Shown piece after piece: positions 35,638 to 45,247 of a DNA stretch of 64,000 nt. The notes beneath the pieces were generated by a model. That model made no database searches. It saw only the letters and a program-made list of their open reading frames with translations, and was not told the origin of the DNA. The stretch's first letter is position 1. Every line of letters begins with the position of its first letter. The DNA lies in NCBI RefSeq assembly GCF_022647885.1, contig NZ_JALCLM010000001.1, positions 2,092,610 to 2,156,609 on the forward strand, read 5' to 3'. The translations under genes and the position numbers were made by a program. Source of the DNA: Bifidobacterium sp. GTDB taxonomy: Bacteria > Actinomycetota > Actinomycetes > Actinomycetales > Bifidobacteriaceae.

Positions 35638-37176
35638 GTGGGCATCGCTGTGGTGGCAAGGTCAACGGCGTTAAGTCGCGATGAAGCAATGGTCAACGGC
35701 AAACTTTCTCATGCTGCTCTTACTTCAATTGCCATTTTGACAATCATAACTTTCGTAGGAAATTTCACACAACTCCAGCTCACCAGTGCATTACCTACCA
35801 TTATCTCTGATTTCCATATTTCAGTGACAACAGGGCAGTGGCTGACTTCAGTGTTCCAGCTGGTAATGGGTGTTATGGTGCCCCTCACAGCTTTTTTCAC
35901 TAAACGATTCTCAACCAGACAAATTGTGATTACCTCAATGGCTGTGTTCACATTGGGCTCGATAATCAGCTGGTTATCGCAGTCATTCATACTGGTTTTA
36001 TTTGGACGAACACTTGAAGCTATCGGTACAGGAGTCATGTGGCCCGTACTGCAGATAACGGTATTTTCGATCTATCCTTTGGCGAAGCGCGGAGTAGCTA
36101 TGGGCACAGTCGGCATTGCTATGAGTGTGGCCCCTGCTATCGGCCCAACTTTGGGTGGCTGGCAAACAGATTTCTCTGGCTGGCGATCGATTTTCCTGCT
36201 TCTTGCTGTCCTCGGCATTGCCTGTTTGGTGGGTTCAGTGCTTGGCTTACGCAACTTCAGCGAACCAGATAAACATATCAACACGGATTTCTTTTCTGTA
36301 GGACTCTCGATCTTCGGCTTCGGTGGTCTGATGTTTGGATTCACTAATATCGAGAGCTACGCAATCACCAGCGTGATGACATGGTTGCCAATGCTTATCG
36401 GTCTAGTTGGAATTGTCTGGTTTGTTATCCGTCAGCTGCACAAAACAAATCCCCTATTGAACCTCGGCGTATTGAAAAATAAACGCTTTACTATTGGCAC
36501 AATATGCGCTGCTCTCTCATTCTTTGCCTTCAGCTCGATTATGGTGATTATGCCGCTATATATCCAAACAGATCGCGGCTTTTCAGCAACTATGAGCGGG
36601 CTGATTATGCTACCTGGAGCTTTTGGTATGGCCATTGCTCAATTTTTCGGTGGCAGAGCGCTGGATCGTTTCGGTGCTCGTCCAGTGGCTATAACGGGTA
36701 GTTGGTTATTGCTTCTTGGCACAGTGGGTATGAGCTTAGTGAGCCTAGACACGTGGATTTGGTGGATTTCAATATGTCAATTCCTACGCCAAGTGGGAAT
36801 GGGCTTTGTACTGATGCCAATAACAACGTGGTCGCTCAACTGCCTTGAAAACACTGAACTTTCTGCAGGATCTGCTGTGACTAACACTGTCCGTCAGATT
36901 GCTGGCGCCGTGGGTGCTCCTGTGCTCGTCATCCTCTTAGAGGTATTTACCACTATGAGGCGCAACACTTTGGCAGATGCTGATAATGCTCAGGTTTTAG
37001 CGAGTATTTTCGGCGTGCAGTGGGCTCTGCGCGTTTCTTCTGTCATCTGCCTTGCAATGGCTCTACTCATTTACTTCGGCGTTAAGGGTGACGGAGCTGG
37101 TAGCGGCAGAGATATGACACGCCGCGCTCTACACCGAATGCATATTGTGCATGGTCCCTCTATACACATGCACTAA
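35638..37176 (+). CDS. MFS exporter, DHA2 (EmrB/QacA) family
   Basis: A 512-residue transporter with about 14 hydrophobic helices. The N-terminal half has QLTSALPTIISDF, FGRTLEAIGTGVMWPVLQI (motif B-like) and SVAPAIGPTLGGW (antiporter motif C), typical of proton-driven drug exporters of the DHA2 group. Start is GTG at 35638; an ATG at 35689 is possible. Substrates are unknown. No regulator gene is adjacent; two leader hairpins may provide control. Confidence 0.9.
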   Translation: MGIAVVARSTALSRDEAMVNGKLSHAALTSIAILTIITFVGNFTQLQLTSALPTIISDFHISVTTGQWLTSVFQLVMGVMVPLTAFFTKRFSTRQIVITSMAVFTLGSIISWLSQSFILVLFGRTLEAIGTGVMWPVLQITVFSIYPLAKRGVAMGTVGIAMSVAPAIGPTLGGWQTDFSGWRSIFLLLAVLGIACLVGSVLGLRNFSEPDKHINTDFFSVGLSIFGFGGLMFGFTNIESYAITSVMTWLPMLIGLVGIVWFVIRQLHKTNPLLNLGVLKNKRFTIGTICAALSFFAFSSIMVIMPLYIQTDRGFSATMSGLIMLPGAFGMAIAQFFGGRALDRFGARPVAITGSWLLLLGTVGMSLVSLDTWIWWISICQFLRQVGMGFVLMPITTWSLNCLENTELSAGSAVTNTVRQIAGAVGAPVLVILLEVFTTMRRNTLADADNAQVLASIFGVQWALRVSSVICLAMALLIYFGVKGDGAGSGRDMTRRALHRMHIVHGPSIHMH

Positions 37177-37219
37177 AGCGCAGCATCATACATCTCGATT
37201 CAAACGACGTTATCTAGCA

Positions 37220-37260
37220 TGGTCAAGCGAGTTGCTTATTGTTTAGGCACTGCTTGACCA
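37220..37260. terminator. Hairpin between convergent MFS and HNH nuclease genes
   Basis: TGGTCAAGC (37220-37228) and GCTTGACCA (37252-37260) form a 9-bp stem with a 23-nt loop. The right arm lies in the last codons of the minus-strand nuclease gene, the same arrangement as at 7175-7223. Confidence 0.45.
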
Positions 37261-37985
37261 GGACAAGAATGCAATACGGCAATCATTGCTTTCTTCTCAA
37301 CCGTCGTCACACTCAAAGAATACTTGGCCTTGACACCGATTTGTCTAGCTACATAATTACAGCGATAACTCCGTTGTTCTGGTAGCCAGTAGGCAGCAGA
37401 TGAACTCCCCTTTTCTGAATTTGCATCGCCATCCACAGCCAGTAAATTATATGGATCATTGCCAAAAGCATAGCGCTGAGTACGTTGCCAAGTACTGGCA
37501 CCTGCACGCCAGGCGTTCTCTAAGGCCACTACATGATCAATCTGCACATCACGACTGGTTTGCACACCGCGAAGAAAATAGATAGTTTTCCCCGTATATG
37601 GATCGTTCAACACCCCTGAACGAACTTGACATGGTTTACTCGAGGAGTATCTGATTTCTTTGAGATCTCTGGCAAGAATGTCTTCGCGAATGTCACAGCC
37701 ATTACCATCAGTATCTGTACTGCGATATCCAAAAAGCTCGCGATCATAGCCAGTCGTGCGATAATCATCATTCTTCACGGATAGCGTTTCTAAAGTTTGA
37801 GCAGCATCGCCAGTGGCTGTATATCCACCCGTGACTGAGTCAACATTGTCATTAAATGTTGGTAGTAATACGCCAATAGTGACACCCACTACGATAGCGA
37901 TAACCACCAAGATAAGAATGCGTTCCATCGGTGAACTCGCCCTGAAAGAGACAGGCGAATATCTTCTGTTGCTGCGACGCTTCAT
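37236..37985 (-). CDS. Membrane-anchored or exported HNH endonuclease-family protein (DUF1524)
   Basis: A 249-residue protein with a basic N-terminus, one membrane segment (ILILVVIAIVVGVTIGVLL, about 23-42) and an extracellular DUF1524 domain. The nuclease signature is VQIDHVVALENAWRAGAS, then FGNDPYNLLAVDGDANSEKG and WLPEQRSYRCNYVARQ. The His-centred motif is complete, so activity on extracellular DNA is plausible. It follows the aldo/keto reductase gene by 12 bp and is probably co-transcribed. Role could be nutrient scavenging or DNA processing. Confidence 0.88.
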   Translation of the reverse strand: MKRRSNRRYSPVSFRASSPMERILILVVIAIVVGVTIGVLLPTFNDNVDSVTGGYTATGDAAQTLETLSVKNDDYRTTGYDRELFGYRSTDTDGNGCDIREDILARDLKEIRYSSSKPCQVRSGVLNDPYTGKTIYFLRGVQTSRDVQIDHVVALENAWRAGASTWQRTQRYAFGNDPYNLLAVDGDANSEKGSSSAAYWLPEQRSYRCNYVARQIGVKAKYSLSVTTVEKKAMIAVLHSCPGQAVPKQ

Positions 37986-37997
37986 ATATAGCTGACC

Positions 37998-38846
37998 CTA
38001 AGCGTAAGAGAAGGTCATAGGATCATGCCCAGAGCGATTAGGACCATCCAATGCAGTGATCTCAGCATGCTCTTCCGTACTAAGGCAGAATCTAAAAAGA
38101 TCTAGATTCTCGCGCTGACGATCAGGGTGAACTGATTTAGGGATGATGATGGTGCCATTCTCTATATGCCACCGTAGTATCACTTGAGCTGGGCTGACTC
38201 CATGTCGCTGCGCGATGCGATCAATGGTGCCATCGCCGGCCTGTAGATCGGCACCTCTGGCCATAGGGGAATATGCTTCTACTGCGATGTGATGCGCTAG
38301 ACAGTACGAAGTAACATCACGCTGCTGCCAGGTAGGGTGTAATTCGATTTGGTTGACACTCGGATATTCACCGGTTTCTCTATATAGTCGTTCCAAATGA
38401 TCCGGGAGGAAGTTGCATACTCCCAGACTCCTCACGCGGCCTTCGCTGCGCAAACGCATGAATGCTTTCCAGACTTCATCGGATCGCCAGTCAAAAGGCG
38501 TGGGCCAGTGGATCATATACATATCCACGTAATCGGTGCGCAATAGAGACAGCTGTCTGTCGAATGCGCGAAGAGCCTTATCGAAGCTTTGCTCGGAATC
38601 TCGGAGTTTAGTCGATATCCATAACGATTTACGTTGCTCTCCTTCATTGAATCCACTCGTTTGGAGAGCTTCGCCCACGCCACCTTCGTTGTCGTATCCC
38701 GCCGCAGTATCGATATGACGATACCCGATATCCAACGCTGATTTAACCACAGGTCCCGTTCTATCATCGGGCACGCGAAGCACACCTAAACCAATCTGTG
38801 GGATGCGCATCCCATCCGCCAAGATGGTATTAGCCACCGAATTCAT
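37998..38846 (-). CDS. Aldo/keto reductase
   Basis: NADPH-dependent reductase with a TIM barrel, 282 residues. Motifs include MRIPQIGLGVLRV, YRHIDTAAGYDNEGGVGEAL (catalytic Asp and Tyr), MYMIHWPTP, LGVCNFLPDHL and IPKSVHPDRQREN (cofactor site). It resembles 2,5-diketo-gluconate reductase-type members. ATG 38846 follows GAGAGAGG. Substrate is not identifiable. Confidence 0.92.
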   Translation of the reverse strand: MNSVANTILADGMRIPQIGLGVLRVPDDRTGPVVKSALDIGYRHIDTAAGYDNEGGVGEALQTSGFNEGEQRKSLWISTKLRDSEQSFDKALRAFDRQLSLLRTDYVDMYMIHWPTPFDWRSDEVWKAFMRLRSEGRVRSLGVCNFLPDHLERLYRETGEYPSVNQIELHPTWQQRDVTSYCLAHHIAVEAYSPMARGADLQAGDGTIDRIAQRHGVSPAQVILRWHIENGTIIIPKSVHPDRQRENLDLFRFCLSTEEHAEITALDGPNRSGHDPMTFSYA

Positions 38847-39100
38847 ACTCACCTCTCTCACCAGTTACTTCATCTAACACTGTACCCATTCACAAGTACC
38901 ACAGTGCGATGCAGAAGAGTGCGATTCCGGATTGCTGATTGGCTCGGTGGCTATCTCATAATGATTACTCAGTAGCTATTACCCAATAGTGACTATTAAG
39001 ATATGCTGTGGTCTGAGGTACACCAATTGGCGGAATATCAATTCTCGTCGACTCTTGTACTGGCTGATACAGGATGGCATCCGACTCTTATCGTAGATAC

Positions 39101-40621
39101 TCAGTGTTGGTTGTTCATACGGTGATATATCTCGGAGAGTTGCAAATCCTTTTCAAAACCGGCCGCAGTGGTGTTCTCATCAATCGTTGCCAACTCAACA
39201 TTTGCTATGCGTGCGAAATCCTCCCATGCCTCACGACCCACCGAGGTGGTCATGCAGGTATGGTGTGCAGCACCAGCCAGCAGCCAAGATTGGGCCGAAA
39301 CTTTAAGATTCGGACGCGGCTCCCACAGTGCGCGGGCTGTAGGGAGATTAGGCAAATCGTGATCAGGCTCGACCACATCGACCACATTCATCACCAGACG
39401 GAAACGCTCACGGAAATCGCTCATCGCCACCACAACCGCATCTCTCTTTGGCGTGGCAGTGAAGACTAGACGTACAGGGTCCTCCTTACCTCCGATACCG
39501 AGTGGGTGAACTTCAAGCCGTGGCTTCGGGGCATCACCGTAGACCAGTGATGGGGATACCTCAAGCATGTGGGCGCCGAGAATCTTCTCCTTGCCAGGAA
39601 CCAGGTTGTAGGAGTAGTCCTCCATAAGAGAGGCCCCACCAGGCAAGCCATAGCCCATCACTGCCCCAATACGCACCAAAACAGAGGTCTTCCAATCGCC
39701 TTCGGCAGAGAAACCGTAGCCATCGGCCATCAGGCGTTGCGCACCCACTCCGGGGAGCTGGCGCAGAGCGCCGAGATCCTCGAAGGAATCAACGCAGGCT
39801 TTTGCACCAACTTCATCCAGGAAGTTACGCATCCCCGCATCTTCGCGAGCCGCTACACGCAATGATTCCTTGCGTTCACCGAGCAGCTCTGGGGCTATAT
39901 CATAGAGTTCCTTGTACTGTTCGATGACCTCGTCAACCTGTGCTTCACTGACCGCATCCACGGCAGCGACCAGCTCATTCACCGGCCATGTGTTGACGGA
40001 TACGCCGAATACCCGTTCAGCCTCGGTCTTGTCTCCTTCGGTGACTGCGACGTTACGCATGTTATCGCCCCAGCGAACGACCTTGAGATTATTGGCCGCA
40101 TCCCATCCAGCTGCTGCGCGCGCCCACACTCCGATGCGCTCGGCAACATCGGGATCACTGTAATGCCCGACGACAATCTTGCGCGCGATACCCAATCTGC
40201 TCACGATGTATCCGAACTCACGATCACCGTGTGCCGCCTGATTCAAATTCATGAAGTCCATATCCATGGTGTCCCAAGGGATTTCAAGATGGTGTTGAGT
40301 ATTAAGCTGAAGCAGCGGCTTCTTCAACTGCTCAAGTCCACGAATCCACATCTTCGCTGGGCTGAAGGTATGCATCCACGCTACAACGCCAATCACCTTG
40401 GAATCTGCATTAGCCTTGATCATGAAGTTCTTGATTGATTCCGAGTCCTTCAATGTCGGTTTCAATACCAGTCGCACCGGGATGCTGCCAGAGGCATTCA
40501 AAGCATCCGCGATATCAGCGGATTGTTGCGCCACCTGCCGCAACGTCTCCTCGCCGTAGAGATCCTGCGAACCGACAGCGAACCAGAGTTCCTTGCCTTC
40601 AAAGGGGTTTTCCATAGTCAT
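39101..40621 (-). CDS. araA: L-arabinose isomerase
   Basis: Converts L-arabinose to L-ribulose. About 506 residues, with the characteristic [23 protein letters not shown]-type catalytic Glu region, [27 protein letters not shown] and [12 protein letters not shown] near the C-terminus. ATG 40621 is used; GTG codons at 40633/40630 sit closer to GAGGAG and are possible starts. Third gene of the arabinose set, after araB and araD on the same strand. Confidence 0.97.
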   Translation of the reverse strand: MTMENPFEGKELWFAVGSQDLYGEETLRQVAQQSADIADALNASGSIPVRLVLKPTLKDSESIKNFMIKANADSKVIGVVAWMHTFSPAKMWIRGLEQLKKPLLQLNTQHHLEIPWDTMDMDFMNLNQAAHGDREFGYIVSRLGIARKIVVGHYSDPDVAERIGVWARAAAGWDAANNLKVVRWGDNMRNVAVTEGDKTEAERVFGVSVNTWPVNELVAAVDAVSEAQVDEVIEQYKELYDIAPELLGERKESLRVAAREDAGMRNFLDEVGAKACVDSFEDLGALRQLPGVGAQRLMADGYGFSAEGDWKTSVLVRIGAVMGYGLPGGASLMEDYSYNLVPGKEKILGAHMLEVSPSLVYGDAPKPRLEVHPLGIGGKEDPVRLVFTATPKRDAVVVAMSDFRERFRLVMNVVDVVEPDHDLPNLPTARALWEPRPNLKVSAQSWLLAGAAHHTCMTTSVGREAWEDFARIANVELATIDENTTAAGFEKDLQLSEIYHRMNNQH

Positions 40622-40756
40622 TGTGCTCACCACACTCCTCGTTGTGTTGTGTCCTGTGATATTCCTGTATTACCTAATTTGCCTAGCTCAGGCTGGTATC
40701 TGATCCTCGGTGATCTGATCCCAGCACAAACGTTCTGCAAGCTTGTCCGACTATTT

Positions 40757-41449
40757 TCAATGCTGCCCATAGACGTTCTGGTAGCGGTCATTGAGACTGT
40801 CAATATCCTTCTGGTCGATTTCGATTACATCACCCAGCTGCTGCGCCGCCCAGACAGTGTGCGCCACTTCTTCCGTCATCGCGGCGGTCTTCACCGCCGA
40901 CTCTGCATCCTTGCCGATGGTGAAGGGCCCATGATTCTGCATCAACACCGCAGGCGACTTCGGATACTGTTTTAAGGTCTCCACTACGCCCTCACCTATG
41001 GCCTCGGAACCAATCAGCCGAAATGGTCCTACGGGGACCGGTCCGCCGAATTCGTCACCCATCATCGTCAGTGCGCATGGAATGTTCTTGCCGGTGGCCG
41101 CCCATGCCGTCGCATAGGTGGAATGGGTGTGAACCACGCCATAGACTTCAGGCATATGACGGTATATGTATGCGTGCGATGCAGTGTCCGATGAAGGTGC
41201 CTCGGAACCATCAATGAGATTGCCATCGAGATCGGTGACCACCATTGAGGCTGGGGTGAGATATTCATACCGCACTCCGGAAGGTTTGATCACCATCAGG
41301 TCAGCCGAACGCAGACGTTGAGAAACATTGCCGGCGGTCCATACCACCAGATTCCATTTCAATAGCTGCTCGTGCAAAGTCGCCACCACTTCGCGCACCT
41401 GCTTGACCTCGGCGCGCACATCACTTGAATAATCGTCTAACGAAACCAT
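40757..41449 (-). CDS. araD: L-ribulose-5-phosphate 4-epimerase
   Basis: Epimerises L-ribulose-5-phosphate to D-xylulose-5-phosphate, which feeds the phosphoketolase shunt in bifidobacteria. Class II aldolase fold with TAGNVSQRL, IKPSGVRYEYL, VVHTHSTYATAWAATG (zinc His pair) and MQNHGPFTIG. About 230 residues, as in E. coli AraD. ATG 41449 follows AAAGG. A 153-bp gap to araB contains no operator-like palindrome, so it is probably transcribed from araB. Confidence 0.96.
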   Translation of the reverse strand: MVSLDDYSSDVRAEVKQVREVVATLHEQLLKWNLVVWTAGNVSQRLRSADLMVIKPSGVRYEYLTPASMVVTDLDGNLIDGSEAPSSDTASHAYIYRHMPEVYGVVHTHSTYATAWAATGKNIPCALTMMGDEFGGPVPVGPFRLIGSEAIGEGVVETLKQYPKSPAVLMQNHGPFTIGKDAESAVKTAAMTEEVAHTVWAAQQLGDVIEIDQKDIDSLNDRYQNVYGQH

Positions 41450-41602
41450 AATCAATGGCCTTTCTCTATATGAATCAACAATTCTCTGTGTCCTGAAAAC
41501 ACCTGTGTCCTCGAAAACTGCTGTGTTGTAATAGCTGCTGTGTTCTGAGTAAGAACGTCAGCAAGCGACTCTGCGCCACTGCCTCAACATCTCAGACCTC
41601 AC

Positions 41603-43234
41603 TCAGTCTTCTTCCAAAGGAATCGCCACTATGGCCGCCTGTTCCATCGACAGCCCTGCGATGAAGCGTGTAAAGAATCTTTCGAAACCCGCAACATCCG
41701 AAGGATCAGGCTGCTCGGTTGTCGACTGCGCATCCCCAAAAACGCGCTGATCAAGGTGATCAGCAAGCGGCGTTTTAGAATGCCACAGATAATCCGCCAA
41801 AACGGCCATGCCCCATGCCCCGCCCTCGGCGGCTGTGGACATCACCTTGATCGGAGCATTGAAAGCTGCGGCAAGGATTTTCTGCGCCACCTGAGGTGTG
41901 GTGAAGATGCCGCCATGCCCGACAAGGGAGTCAACTCGCACGCCCTCGTCCTTGGTCATCACATCCATGCCAATCTTCACTGGTGAGAATGCTGAGAAAA
42001 GCTGGGCCCGCATAAAATTAGCCAGGGTCATCCTGCTTTCTGGCCCACGGGCGAACACCGGTCTGCCTTCTGAGAGCCCTGCCAGAAATTCACCTGAGTA
42101 GAAGCAGTAGTTGAGCAGACCACCGGCATCTGCATCGCCTTCGAGTGCAGTCTTGAACAAGGTCGCATACAGAGTTCCCGTGTCGAGATTAATGCCTGTG
42201 GCCTGGGCGAACTCCTTGAATATGTGCACCCATGCGTTCAGGTCGGAAGTGAAATTATTCGCATGGCTCATACCCGCCAAATCGCCAGCTGGGGTGGTGA
42301 CTAGATCTATCTCAGGGTGCAAGGCCGAGAGTTTGTGCTCCAGTACGACCATGGCAAAAATCGAAGTTCCCGCCGATACGTTTCCGGTCCGCACACGAAC
42401 CGAATTCGTGGCCACCATACCGGTGCCCGCGTCACCTTCAGGGGGTGCGAGAGGAGCGCCTGCTGCTAAAACACCGGATGGGTCAATTAAGGCAGAACCC
42501 TCATCGCTCAGTTCACCCGCCTGCTGCCCGGCTACCAACGGCCTTGGCAAGATATCTTCAATCTCCCACGGTTGCTTGGCCACTTCGGGCAGTTCAGCAA
42601 ACTGACGGAGCATATCGTATTCGAAGGTCTTGCTTACCGGATCTATCGGGAACATACCCGAGGCATCGCCTATCCCAAGTACCTTGCGCCCTGTTAATTT
42701 CCAATGCACATATCCTGCCAATGTGGTGATGTAAGCAATCCGAGGCACGTGCTCCTCATGGTCGATAATCGCCTGATAGAGGTGCGCAATGGACCAACGC
42801 TCGGGAATATTGTATTGGAACAGCTGAGACAGTTCTTCGTGTGCTTGGCGGGTGTTGGTGTTGCGCCAGGTGCGGAATGGCACCAACAAATGGTCGTCCT
42901 TATCGAATGCCAAGTACCCGTGCATCATTGCTGAAAAACCAAGGGCACCGATTCTGGTCAGTTTCTCTCCATAGGCTGTCTCAACGTCATTTGCAAGTGC
43001 AGCGTATGCACGTTGCATACCCTGCCATACCTCCTCCAAAGAGTAGGTCCACAAACCATCTTCCAGGCGATTCTCCCAGCCATAATCACCTGCTGCAATT
43101 GTGGTGTAACTGTCGTCGATCAACACTGCTTTTATTCGCGTCGACCCGAATTCGATGCCCAAAGAGGTTTTTCCTGCCCTGATCTTCTCTGCGATCGCAG
43201 CAATATGCTCGGAAGTGTCATGGATACCCGTCAT
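41603..43234 (-). CDS. araB: Ribulokinase, FGGY family
   Basis: Phosphorylates L-ribulose with ATP. The 543-residue product begins with SLGIEFGSTRIKAVLIDD (phosphate 1 motif), then FSAMMHGYLAFD, IGDASGMFPID and, near the C-terminus, HGGIFTTPQVAQKILAAAF and STAAEGGAWGMAVLA. AAGGAG precedes the ATG. First gene of araB-araD-araA and directly behind a LacI-type operator. Confidence 0.94.
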   Translation of the reverse strand: MTGIHDTSEHIAAIAEKIRAGKTSLGIEFGSTRIKAVLIDDSYTTIAAGDYGWENRLEDGLWTYSLEEVWQGMQRAYAALANDVETAYGEKLTRIGALGFSAMMHGYLAFDKDDHLLVPFRTWRNTNTRQAHEELSQLFQYNIPERWSIAHLYQAIIDHEEHVPRIAYITTLAGYVHWKLTGRKVLGIGDASGMFPIDPVSKTFEYDMLRQFAELPEVAKQPWEIEDILPRPLVAGQQAGELSDEGSALIDPSGVLAAGAPLAPPEGDAGTGMVATNSVRVRTGNVSAGTSIFAMVVLEHKLSALHPEIDLVTTPAGDLAGMSHANNFTSDLNAWVHIFKEFAQATGINLDTGTLYATLFKTALEGDADAGGLLNYCFYSGEFLAGLSEGRPVFARGPESRMTLANFMRAQLFSAFSPVKIGMDVMTKDEGVRVDSLVGHGGIFTTPQVAQKILAAAFNAPIKVMSTAAEGGAWGMAVLADYLWHSKTPLADHLDQRVFGDAQSTTEQPDPSDVAGFERFFTRFIAGLSMEQAAIVAIPLEED

Positions 43235-43266
43235 TCTTCAAGCTCCTTTGCAGATTATCAGCTTCC

Positions 43267-43282
43267 CCAGCAACACTGCTGG
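43267..43282 (-). promoter_or_regulatory. Small hairpin in the araB leader
   Basis: CCAGCA and TGCTGG flank a 4-nt loop, lying between the LacI operator and the araB ribosome binding site. It may end regulator transcripts or shape the araB leader. Confidence 0.4.
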
Positions 43283-43310
43283 CGAGCCGTGCATTGCGCT
43301 CCATCACAAA

Positions 43311-43326
43311 ATGTGAGCGCTCACAT
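43311..43326. promoter_or_regulatory. LacI-family operator upstream of araB
   Basis: ATGTGAGCGCTCACAT is a perfect 16-bp palindrome with the central CG typical of LacI/GalR-family operators. It lies 77 bp before araB and 50 bp past the regulator stop codon, so the adjacent LacI-type protein is the obvious ligand. No second copy was seen before araD or araA. Confidence 0.85.
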
Positions 43327-43376
43327 ATCTATGATGATAATGCTATCGCCAAAGTACGGCAAGCGCCGTCGTGTTG

Positions 43377-44489
43377 TTATCGCCTTGGTGCAGGCGCAAG
43401 CGAATTGCGCTGAACAACCGTCGCCGGAATCAGACCAATACCATGCCGCATGCGTGGCGTGGCCGGTCCGGAAATCTCCCCTAGCAACGCCAGCACCTCC
43501 TGCGTCGCAGTTCTTCCTAGCTGTTCGAAGTGGGGTTGGACGGTGGTCAAGGGCGGATACAGACTATCTGCAGCTGGAATATCGTCGAATCCGACCAAAC
43601 TCATATCTGTGGGGATGCGGATACCATGCTCATGCAAAGCGCGTGTGACTCCAATCGCCTGATTGTCGTTTGCTGTCACGATGACTGTCGGCAGACTCGC
43701 GCCACGCTCACCACTGTCTTCTAGGAGATGATTGATTCGTGCATACGCCTCTGAGGCATCCCAACTTTGTGTGACAATCGTCTTTGAGTCTATGGAGAAT
43801 TCTGTGCAGCTCTGTTTCCAGGCAGCCAGACGCGTGGATGCATCACGCCATTCACTAGGCCCTGCCAGATACCATGCGCTGCGATGTCCAAGCCGATGCA
43901 GCAAAGTGGCGACTTCATGCATCGCATACCATTGATCAACCCCGACTATGGCAGCATTCTTTCCGGAGAGTTTACGCAATGCACTGTTGCTACGAACGCC
44001 AGCCCCATGAGTTGACGTGACCAAAACCCTCGGCTGGGGAATCTTAGCATTGCAGGCCGCCTCAAACATGATGTCGGTTGGCGTGATGAAGATGAACGCC
44101 TCGACGTTCTGAGCAATCAGCGTCCCGCAGACATCCTCGAAGTCCTTGCGCGTGCACCTCGCCTCATCGACCATCGCTATGGAAAGGAACAGGCCGTGCG
44201 CTCGTGCGGTTGATTCAATGGCAGCGATCGTCGAAATAGGGCCAAAAAAGCTGACTCCGCCCGCGATCAGACCAATGGTTCTTGAACGATGAGAAGCCAA
44301 AGCTCTAGCGGAATTGCTTGGTCGGTATCCAAGTTTGTCAATCGCGCTCTGCACTTTGGTCCGCGTAAAAACCGACACATCTGGAGAGTGGTTGATAACG
44401 CGGGACACCGTCTGATGCGAAACACCTGCGAGTTTAGCTACTTCAAATATGGAGGGGCGTTTACCACTCCTACCCGTGGCACCGCTCAT
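43377..44489 (-). CDS. LacI-family regulator of the arabinose genes
   Basis: A 370-residue repressor: helix-turn-helix IFEVAKLAGVSHQTVSRVIN, hinge YRPSNSARALA, and a periplasmic-binding-like sensor domain ending in LVGFDDIPAADSLYPPLTTVQPHF. It likely binds the palindrome at 43311-43326 and releases it with arabinose or a derivative. Its ATG overlaps the rnhB stop by 4 bp (ATGA), so it is probably expressed from the lepB-rnhB side. GAGGAG precedes the start. Confidence 0.92.
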   Translation of the reverse strand: MSGATGRSGKRPSIFEVAKLAGVSHQTVSRVINHSPDVSVFTRTKVQSAIDKLGYRPSNSARALASHRSRTIGLIAGGVSFFGPISTIAAIESTARAHGLFLSIAMVDEARCTRKDFEDVCGTLIAQNVEAFIFITPTDIMFEAACNAKIPQPRVLVTSTHGAGVRSNSALRKLSGKNAAIVGVDQWYAMHEVATLLHRLGHRSAWYLAGPSEWRDASTRLAAWKQSCTEFSIDSKTIVTQSWDASEAYARINHLLEDSGERGASLPTVIVTANDNQAIGVTRALHEHGIRIPTDMSLVGFDDIPAADSLYPPLTTVQPHFEQLGRTATQEVLALLGEISGPATPRMRHGIGLIPATVVQRNSLAPAPRR

Positions 44490-45235
44490 GATCGTGCTCC
44501 TCTATGGTGTCCTAAATCTGATATTAACCGCATATTCAGCATAAGTGCCAACTCACACGATGGAGTGGACTGGGGACCAAGTCGAGAAATTGCCTCACGA
44601 TGCGACAATGAGCCGTAACCCTTATTATGATCCCAGCCATATGGCGCATAAGCAGCCTGTTTAGCCAATGACACCATGACACGATCTCTAGTGACCTTCG
44701 CAATTACCGAAGCTGAGGCAACTGAAGCACACTGCTGATCTGCTTTGACCTTAGTTACTACATCAAGAGGATATCGTAAATCTGGCGCATCAAAAGAATC
44801 TACGACCGCTGAAATATAGTCATATGAACCATCGAGAATGGCACAAATGGCAACCTTCTGAGACTGTTCTCCCCTCGCAAAGAGCACTGATTCTAAATCA
44901 GCGATAGCTCGTAACGAAGCCATTCCCAGCGCGTGCATAATCCCGAACTCATCGATCTCGGTGTTGCTAGACTCCCCCACAGCCCAAGAGTCACTCCAGC
45001 TTTCTAATGCATTGATCATTGACTCACGCTTATGAGCAGTGAGTAATTTCGAATCTGCAACGCCAGGAGTCACATCGAGGTGTGCCAGTCGAATCGAACG
45101 AAGAGCCACCGCCCCAACCATAACTGGGCCTGCCAAAGCACCTCTACCTACCTCATCAAGACCAATAATGACGTCATACTCTTGGGACGCGAGAGCTATT
45201 TCTGTCTCTAATGTGGGTACTACATGTGTCGCCAT
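44486..45235 (-). CDS. rnhB: Ribonuclease HII
   Basis: Cuts RNA in RNA-DNA hybrids, including single ribonucleotides in DNA. The catalytic DE pair is in IIGLDEVGRGALAGP; ADSKLLTAHKRE and KVKADQQCASVASASVIAKVTRD carry the further acidic and Lys residues. 249 residues. It follows lepB by 12 bp and overlaps the LacI-type gene, an order that places a sugar regulator in a housekeeping operon. Confidence 0.95.
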   Translation of the reverse strand: MATHVVPTLETEIALASQEYDVIIGLDEVGRGALAGPVMVGAVALRSIRLAHLDVTPGVADSKLLTAHKRESMINALESWSDSWAVGESSNTEIDEFGIMHALGMASLRAIADLESVLFARGEQSQKVAICAILDGSYDYISAVVDSFDAPDLRYPLDVVTKVKADQQCASVASASVIAKVTRDRVMVSLAKQAAYAPYGWDHNKGYGSLSHREAISRLGPQSTPSCELALMLNMRLISDLGHHRGARS

Positions 45236-45247
45236 TATCGTTCACAT

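Noticed and set aside
43013-43648. Long plus-strand frame opposite araB and the LacI-type gene
   Set aside because: It lies across two certain genes and the operator; its composition is that of an antisense shadow.
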